Shown in pieces: positions 36,419 to 41,184 of a DNA stretch of 41,184 nt. How positions within the stretch are numbered: position 1 is the first letter of the stretch; the number at the start of each line of letters is the position of its first letter. Source of the DNA: Myxococcales bacterium. GTDB taxonomy: Bacteria > Myxococcota_A > Polyangia > Fen-1088. The notes beneath the pieces are model-generated. The model was not told the origin of the DNA. It made no database searches and worked only from the letters and a program-made list of their open reading frames with translations. A program made the position numbers and the translations under genes. Location: the NCBI GenBank assembly GCA_003158395.1, contig PMIX01000382.1, positions 604-41,787 on the forward strand, written 5' to 3'.

Positions 36419-37012
36419 ATGCGGATCCCGAGAATCGCTGCTTTGGCCGGAACTTTGACCGTGGCGATCAGCTTCGCCGGTCGCGCGAGCGGCGATGCCC
36501 AAAAGCCAAAGTACTACTTTATCATAAGTGGCGTAACCTCTGAAGACAAAAACATTATTCCTTTGGCAAAAGGACTCCTTGCCAAGGATATTTTGAGCCG
36601 CTCCGAGTTCACCCAGGACCTGGGTGGTGCCGAGGGCGAAGCCGCCAGGGCTGCAGCGATGCGCAAGCTAGGGCTACAGGGCTTTCAGGTGAACCTGCGA
36701 ATCACAAACTTTAGGAAGGAAATCAAACCGCCGGCGCCCGGCCGACGCGACAGGCAGATGGCCATCCAGGTCAAGCTGGGTGTGTACGGTACGACCTACC
36801 CCGGAGGAAAGCTCAGCTTCACCGGTGACGGCGAGGCTTCGCTTGTGGGCGATTTTGCGGAGCGACGCATGGAAAGTGACGTCGAGGACATGACGAAGAC
36901 AGCCCTCGCAACTGCGCTGAAACAGGCCGTCAGCACGGCGGTAGCCAAAATGTCAACCGCCACTCTGCCAGATTCACCCCGACGCACGGGCAAGAAGAAC
37001 AAGTCCAGGTAG
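36419..37012 (+). CDS. Hypothetical exported protein
   Basis: Signal peptide RIPRIAALAGTLTVAISFAGRASG; no recognised domain. Track start 36413. Confidence 0.55.
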   Translation: MRIPRIAALAGTLTVAISFAGRASGDAQKPKYYFIISGVTSEDKNIIPLAKGLLAKDILSRSEFTQDLGGAEGEAARAAAMRKLGLQGFQVNLRITNFRKEIKPPAPGRRDRQMAIQVKLGVYGTTYPGGKLSFTGDGEASLVGDFAERRMESDVEDMTKTALATALKQAVSTAVAKMSTATLPDSPRRTGKKNKSR

Positions 37013-37076
37013 CCTTGTTCTTGCCGCCCCTGCGACTCGAAGCCGGCGAGCCGAGGGACGGTCTGTGACGTAAACT

Positions 37077-37838
37077 GTGTGCCCCGCTATGTGGTTCAAT
37101 CGCCCAGGCTCCCGAGCCCACACAACCTTAGCGCTTCTCGTTCTGGTCGGTGCTTGCAAGAAGGGGGCGCCGCCGGCTCCACCACCCACGGCCCAGGCCG
37201 AGCTGCCGCCGCTCGAGGTGAGCAAGGATTCGGCGCTGCTCTTTACCCATGTTGGGCCCAACGGAAGCTTCGCCACGACCGACAAGGCCGATAAGGTGCC
37301 CGAGGTTGCCCGGCGTCTAGTGCGGGTCATCGACCCGGCCAAGGGTGTGGCCGAGCGGCGTGACACGTCCAACGTCTATGTCGTTGACCTGCGCGAGTTG
37401 CTTGCCAACGGCAAGGCGCGGGCACGGGCCATGTCCCGCGAGGCCTTCGAGACCGGCGCGTTGGCGCAGTTGCCGCCGGGTGATTCCAGCACGCTGACCG
37501 GCCCTCATGGTCCGCCGTTGCCCGAGGAGCCCGGGGAAGCGGGCTCGGATGCTGGGATCGCGGGTCATGCGTCCGCAGGCGGCCCGCCGGTCGTCATCCT
37601 GTACGGAACACCGTGGTGCGGAGCCTGCAAGGCAGCGCGCCAGTACCTGGCTGCCAAACGCATTCCCTTTGCCTACAAAGACATCGAAAATGATCAGTCC
37701 GCTGCGCGCGAGCTGCAACAGAAGGCGTCGCGGTTGGGAATTCCAGCGGATCGGGTGCCCATCCTCGACGTGCGAGGCCGCTTGCTGGTCGGATTCGACC
37801 GAGCTCGACTGGAGGCACTGTTGGGCGATGCGACGTGA
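37077..37838 (+). CDS. Putative lipoprotein with C-terminal glutaredoxin-like domain
   Basis: LALLVLVGACKKG lipobox; VVILYGTPWCGACKAARQYLAAKRIPFAYKDIENDQSAARELQQKASRLGIPADRVPILDVRGRLLVGFD. Confidence 0.75.
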   Translation: MCPAMWFNRPGSRAHTTLALLVLVGACKKGAPPAPPPTAQAELPPLEVSKDSALLFTHVGPNGSFATTDKADKVPEVARRLVRVIDPAKGVAERRDTSNVYVVDLRELLANGKARARAMSREAFETGALAQLPPGDSSTLTGPHGPPLPEEPGEAGSDAGIAGHASAGGPPVVILYGTPWCGACKAARQYLAAKRIPFAYKDIENDQSAARELQQKASRLGIPADRVPILDVRGRLLVGFDRARLEALLGDAT

Positions 37839-37929
37839 GGCTGGAATTCCGGATCGGGACGCCGGCGCCGAAAGCCCGCTTGTCGCGCACGCCGACTTCG
37901 GCCGCATAACCTGGTAGGGTCCCTACTAC

Positions 37930-38805
37930 GTGAATTCTAGCATTCCATTCTCCCGCCTGGCGCTCATCGGCGTCGGCTACATTGGAGGCTCTGCCGCTCT
38001 GGCCGCGCGACGGGCTGGACTGATCGGTTCCGTGACCGGCTACGATGTTGACCCCCAAGCCGGGCCACTGGCTCGTGCGCGTGGCGTGGTCGACGAGATG
38101 GCGGACAGTGCTGAAGCCGCGGCCTCAGGGGCATCGTTGGTCTTGCTGGCCGCGCCGGTGCAGAGCCTGGCCGGGCTGGTTCGTCGCATAGCTGGGAGGC
38201 TGGCGCCCACGGCGACGGTCATCGATGTCGGCAGTGTCAAGCAGCCGGTCGTGCTGGAGGCCGACGCCGCGTTGCCGGGCGGGCGGTTCGTGGGTTGCCA
38301 CCCGATGGCCGGGGCCGAACATATGGGCGTGGGCGCCGCCGATCCCGAGATCTTCGCGGGCCGCGTGTGTTTCCTGTGCCCGAGTGATCGAACCAGCGCC
38401 GAGGCTGCCAGGGCAGCGTCCGTATTCTGGCAGGGCCTCGGCTGCCAGGTGGCATCCATCGAGCCCTCGCTGCACGATCGCCTGATGGCAGCGGTCAGCC
38501 ACTTGCCTCACGTGGCCGCCTTTGCCTTGGCAGCCAGCCTGGCCGATGCCCTCCCGTTGGTCGAGTCGAATGTCCTGCCCGGCAGGCCCACCACCAGCTT
38601 GCGCGATACGATTCGTATCGCCGCGTCCAGTCCGCAGGTTTGGCGGGACATCCTCCTCGCGAACCGGGAGCATCTGCTGCCCCTCGTGCGCGAGTTGGAA
38701 CAACGGGTGAACACCATCGGCGCCGCTATGGCGGCCGGGGATGCAGCGACGCTCGAGGCGGCGTTGGCCTTCGGACAAGCCTGCCGCGAGCGGCTGGTGA
38801 AGTGA
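37930..38805 (+). CDS. tyrA: Prephenate dehydrogenase
   Basis: Rossmann motif LALIGVGYIGGSAALAARRAG; VGCHPMAGAEHMGVGAADPEIFAGRVCFLCP; SHLPHVAAFALAASLAD. Confidence 0.85.
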   Translation: MNSSIPFSRLALIGVGYIGGSAALAARRAGLIGSVTGYDVDPQAGPLARARGVVDEMADSAEAAASGASLVLLAAPVQSLAGLVRRIAGRLAPTATVIDVGSVKQPVVLEADAALPGGRFVGCHPMAGAEHMGVGAADPEIFAGRVCFLCPSDRTSAEAARAASVFWQGLGCQVASIEPSLHDRLMAAVSHLPHVAAFALAASLADALPLVESNVLPGRPTTSLRDTIRIAASSPQVWRDILLANREHLLPLVRELEQRVNTIGAAMAAGDAATLEAALAFGQACRERLVK

Positions 38806-39944
38806 GCGTGGCCACAGCTTGCACATTTGACATGGGAACCCTCAAAGGGTTCGCTTCGCCCTTCGGCCCCCCACCCGCCACCCGACCCCACTCGCTTCGC
38901 TCGGCCTCGCCATGCCTTGTCCTGCCGGGCGCGCTTGGCGCCTTGCTGGTCGCATCCTGCGCCACCCCGGCTTGGCCAGGGCCGTCGGCGGTTTCGGCCG
39001 CCACGCGCACCGCTGCCGACGACGATGATCTCTGGGCGCTGGCGCCCGCCGAGGCGGAGCTGCTGGTATGGGCCGACATGGCCCAGCTCCGCGAATCAGC
39101 TTGGACCAAGGCGGCTTTGGGCAAGACGGATTCTGAGGAGCGCGCGGCTCGTGCTGCTGCGCGCGGCTTTGATGAGGTGGACGACGTGGATCGCCTGCTC
39201 TACGCAACAGTACCGCCCTTGCGCGAGGGAGCGAGCATCCTGGTCGCGCAGGGGCGCATGGATCGCGAGCGCCTGAGCGCGGCCTTCCGGCGCCAGCATC
39301 CCCAAACGACGGCGTCCGATTACCGGGGCGTGGGCGTACTGGCCGAGGCTGAGGAGGCCATCGCCTTTCTCACCCAGCGAACCGTTCTGTCCGGCCCGCT
39401 GGTGGCCGTTCGTGCCGCAATCGACTGTGGCTTTGGCTTGGCCCGCAGCGCGGCCAACGAGTCATGGTTGTCCGCTCTCCAGGCCATGCTTCGTGAGGGC
39501 CGGGGTCCGTCGCGGCGCTTGCCGGCAATGGCTGCGGCGGTGCGGGTCAGTCCGACCATGCGCGGCCAGCTCGAAGCTGAGATGGGCGAAGGCGGAACAT
39601 TGGAACAAGTCGGGGCACGCCTCGACCTCGGCCGTGACCTGGATGTGGCCATGGTCGGGCTGGTGCCCACTCATCAGCAAGCCACGGACCTGGCCGCTCG
39701 TGTATCTGCGGTGCTGCGCGAGCAGCGCAACCGGCCGCTGGTCTTGATCCTGGGCCTGCAGCCTATCCTCGACGGCGTTCGTCTCGCAGCTCGCGAGAAC
39801 CGAGTGGAAGCAAGGTTGAGCATTCCCGAGGATCAGCGCGCGGAAATCGCCGACCGCATGGCACTGGTGGCGCAGCAGATTGCGCGTCGTCGTGCCAGCA
39901 TAGCAGGCAAGGGCGAGGGAGCTGTCGAAGGAAGTACCCGATGA
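38802..39944 (+). CDS. Hypothetical lipoprotein
   Basis: Lipobox-like GALLVASC; GTG overlaps the tyrA stop. First part (about 38830-38930) is GC-rich low-complexity sequence, so the start is uncertain; the track start 38640 is inside tyrA. Confidence 0.5.
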   Translation: MSVATACTFDMGTLKGFASPFGPPPATRPHSLRSASPCLVLPGALGALLVASCATPAWPGPSAVSAATRTAADDDDLWALAPAEAELLVWADMAQLRESAWTKAALGKTDSEERAARAAARGFDEVDDVDRLLYATVPPLREGASILVAQGRMDRERLSAAFRRQHPQTTASDYRGVGVLAEAEEAIAFLTQRTVLSGPLVAVRAAIDCGFGLARSAANESWLSALQAMLREGRGPSRRLPAMAAAVRVSPTMRGQLEAEMGEGGTLEQVGARLDLGRDLDVAMVGLVPTHQQATDLAARVSAVLREQRNRPLVLILGLQPILDGVRLAARENRVEARLSIPEDQRAEIADRMALVAQQIARRRASIAGKGEGAVEGSTR

Positions 39945-41184
39945 AACAGAAAGACCCGAGGTCGGAACACCTGCTTCGTGTCAACCGCAGTCCTGCGCTC
40001 CGGGGCATGGTGAGTGTACCGGGAGACAAGTCCATCTCGCATCGCGCTCTGCTGTTCGGCGCGCTGGCCGACGGCCCGGTCGAGATCAGCGGCCTGGGCA
40101 TGGGCGGCGACAATGCGAGCACGATGGCGGCCTTGCGTGCGCTGGGTGTGCCCATCCAGCAGGCGGGCACGGACGCGCGTGTGGAGGGAGTTGGTCTGGC
40201 CGGGCTGCAAGAGGCCTCCGCTGCGCTGGATTGCGGGAATTCGGGCACCACGATGCGTCTCTTCTGCGGGCTTCTGGCGGGCCGGCCATTCGTCTCCACC
40301 CTGACCGGCGATTCCTCGCTGTCACGCCGGCCCATGGCCCGGGTGGCAACGCCCCTGCAGCGTATGGGCGCGGTGATCGACGGCCGGCAAGACAGTGCCC
40401 GGCCGGGTGATCTGTTTCCGCCCCTCACGGTGCACGGCGGGACGTTGCAAGGCATCCGGTACGAGCTTCCGGTGGCGAGCGCCCAGATCAAGAGTGCCCT
40501 GCTGCTGGCCGGACTGCAGGCCCGCGGGAGAACCGTCATCAACGAGCCGGGCCCATCCCGCGATCACAGCGAACGCATGCTGCGCTTCTTCGGCGCACCG
40601 GTGAGTACCGAGCCAGAGCAACGGCGTGTCGTGGTGGATCCGACCGGATGGAACGGCCACCTGCGCGCAGGAGCGGTGAGTGTGCCTGGCGACCTGTCTT
40701 CTGCGGCGTTCTTGCTGGTCGCCGCGCTCGTCGTTCCGGAGAGCGACATCACGGTGGAGAACGTGGGGCTGAACCCCACCCGCACCGGGGTGCTGGATGC
40801 CCTGGTCGCGATGGGGGCTGACCTAGAGGCCAAGGTCACGGGCCAGGTCATGGGCGAGCCGGTCGGCACCGTGCGCGCGCGCTGGACCGGAAGACGGCTG
40901 CGCGGCATCACGGTTGCGGGGGAGCTGGCCCTGCGTTCCATCGACGAGATTCCGGTACTGGCTGTGGCGGCAGCCATGGCCAAAGGCACCACCGAGTTCC
41001 GTGACCTGCGGGAGCTGCGCGTGAAAGAATCGGACCGTATCGCCTGCATCGCGCGCGAGTTGCAGCGAGCCGGCGTGACGGTGCACGAGGCCCCGGATGG
41101 GCTTTCTGTGGTGGGCATAAGCGGACAGCCCTCTCAGGGCGGGCGTGTGCAGCCGGATGGTGATCACCGCATTGCCATGGCGGG
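39941..41184 (+). CDS. aroA: 3-phosphoshikimate 1-carboxyvinyltransferase (EPSP synthase), 3' end outside window
   Basis: VSVPGDKSISHRALLFGALADGP, LDCGNSGTTMRLFCGLLAG, SRRPMARVATPLQRMGA, ASAQIKSALLLAGL, LRVKESDRIACIARELQ, DGDHRIAMA. ATGA overlap with the lipoprotein gene; absent from the ORF track because no stop occurs in the window. Confidence 0.96.
   Translation, partial: MKQKDPRSEHLLRVNRSPALRGMVSVPGDKSISHRALLFGALADGPVEISGLGMGGDNASTMAALRALGVPIQQAGTDARVEGVGLAGLQEASAALDCGNSGTTMRLFCGLLAGRPFVSTLTGDSSLSRRPMARVATPLQRMGAVIDGRQDSARPGDLFPPLTVHGGTLQGIRYELPVASAQIKSALLLAGLQARGRTVINEPGPSRDHSERMLRFFGAPVSTEPEQRRVVVDPTGWNGHLRAGAVSVPGDLSSAAFLLVAALVVPESDITVENVGLNPTRTGVLDALVAMGADLEAKVTGQVMGEPVGTVRARWTGRRLRGITVAGELALRSIDEIPVLAVAAAMAKGTTEFRDLRELRVKESDRIACIARELQRAGVTVHEAPDGLSVVGISGQPSQGGRVQPDGDHRIAMA

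Noticed and set aside
1-41184. CRISPR arrays, rRNA genes, IS transposases
   Set aside because: No regularly spaced direct repeats, rRNA-like sequence or transposase motifs were noticed by eye; a dedicated scan was not possible.

Overview
The window is GC-rich bacterial chromosome, probably Myxococcota or another former deltaproteobacterium. That placement is an inference from gene content and style; no 16S is present. The backbone holds housekeeping genes: prfB (5' truncated), lysS, a LolC/E-LolD-BamA-Skp-FabZ envelope block, DUF507, lepA, lepB, an FHA/PP2C/Ser-Thr-kinase operon, a PiT phosphate transporter, tyrA and aroA (3' truncated). At about 11.0-22.6 kb an integrative element of roughly 11.5 kb sits beside a tRNA-Met(CAT) gene. 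It carries a DUF4102-type tyrosine integrase, AlpA, a CHC2/Toprim primase, a DUF3987-like ATPase, a TubC-N-like small protein and a terminase-small-subunit-like HTH protein. It also carries uncharacterised cargo: a zinc-ribbon/TM/HEAT protein, a putative lipoprotein and an AT-hook protein, plus a tail-to-tail toxin/antitoxin-like pair. No capsid, relaxase or conjugation genes were seen, so a phage-satellite-like or integrative element is plausible. A 23-bp direct repeat (GGGGGTAACTTTGGGGGTAACTC) occurs at both ends of the element. The strongest leads are: (i) an FHA protein fused to a CpaF-like domain whose Walker A and Walker B motifs look destroyed; (ii) the satellite-like element with an XRE-controlled cargo module; (iii) the convergent toxin/antitoxin-like pair; (iv) a dispersed GC-rich intergenic repeat family; (v) a cluster of DnaA-box-like motifs upstream of lysS. 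All family calls were made by eye from motifs, with no database search.
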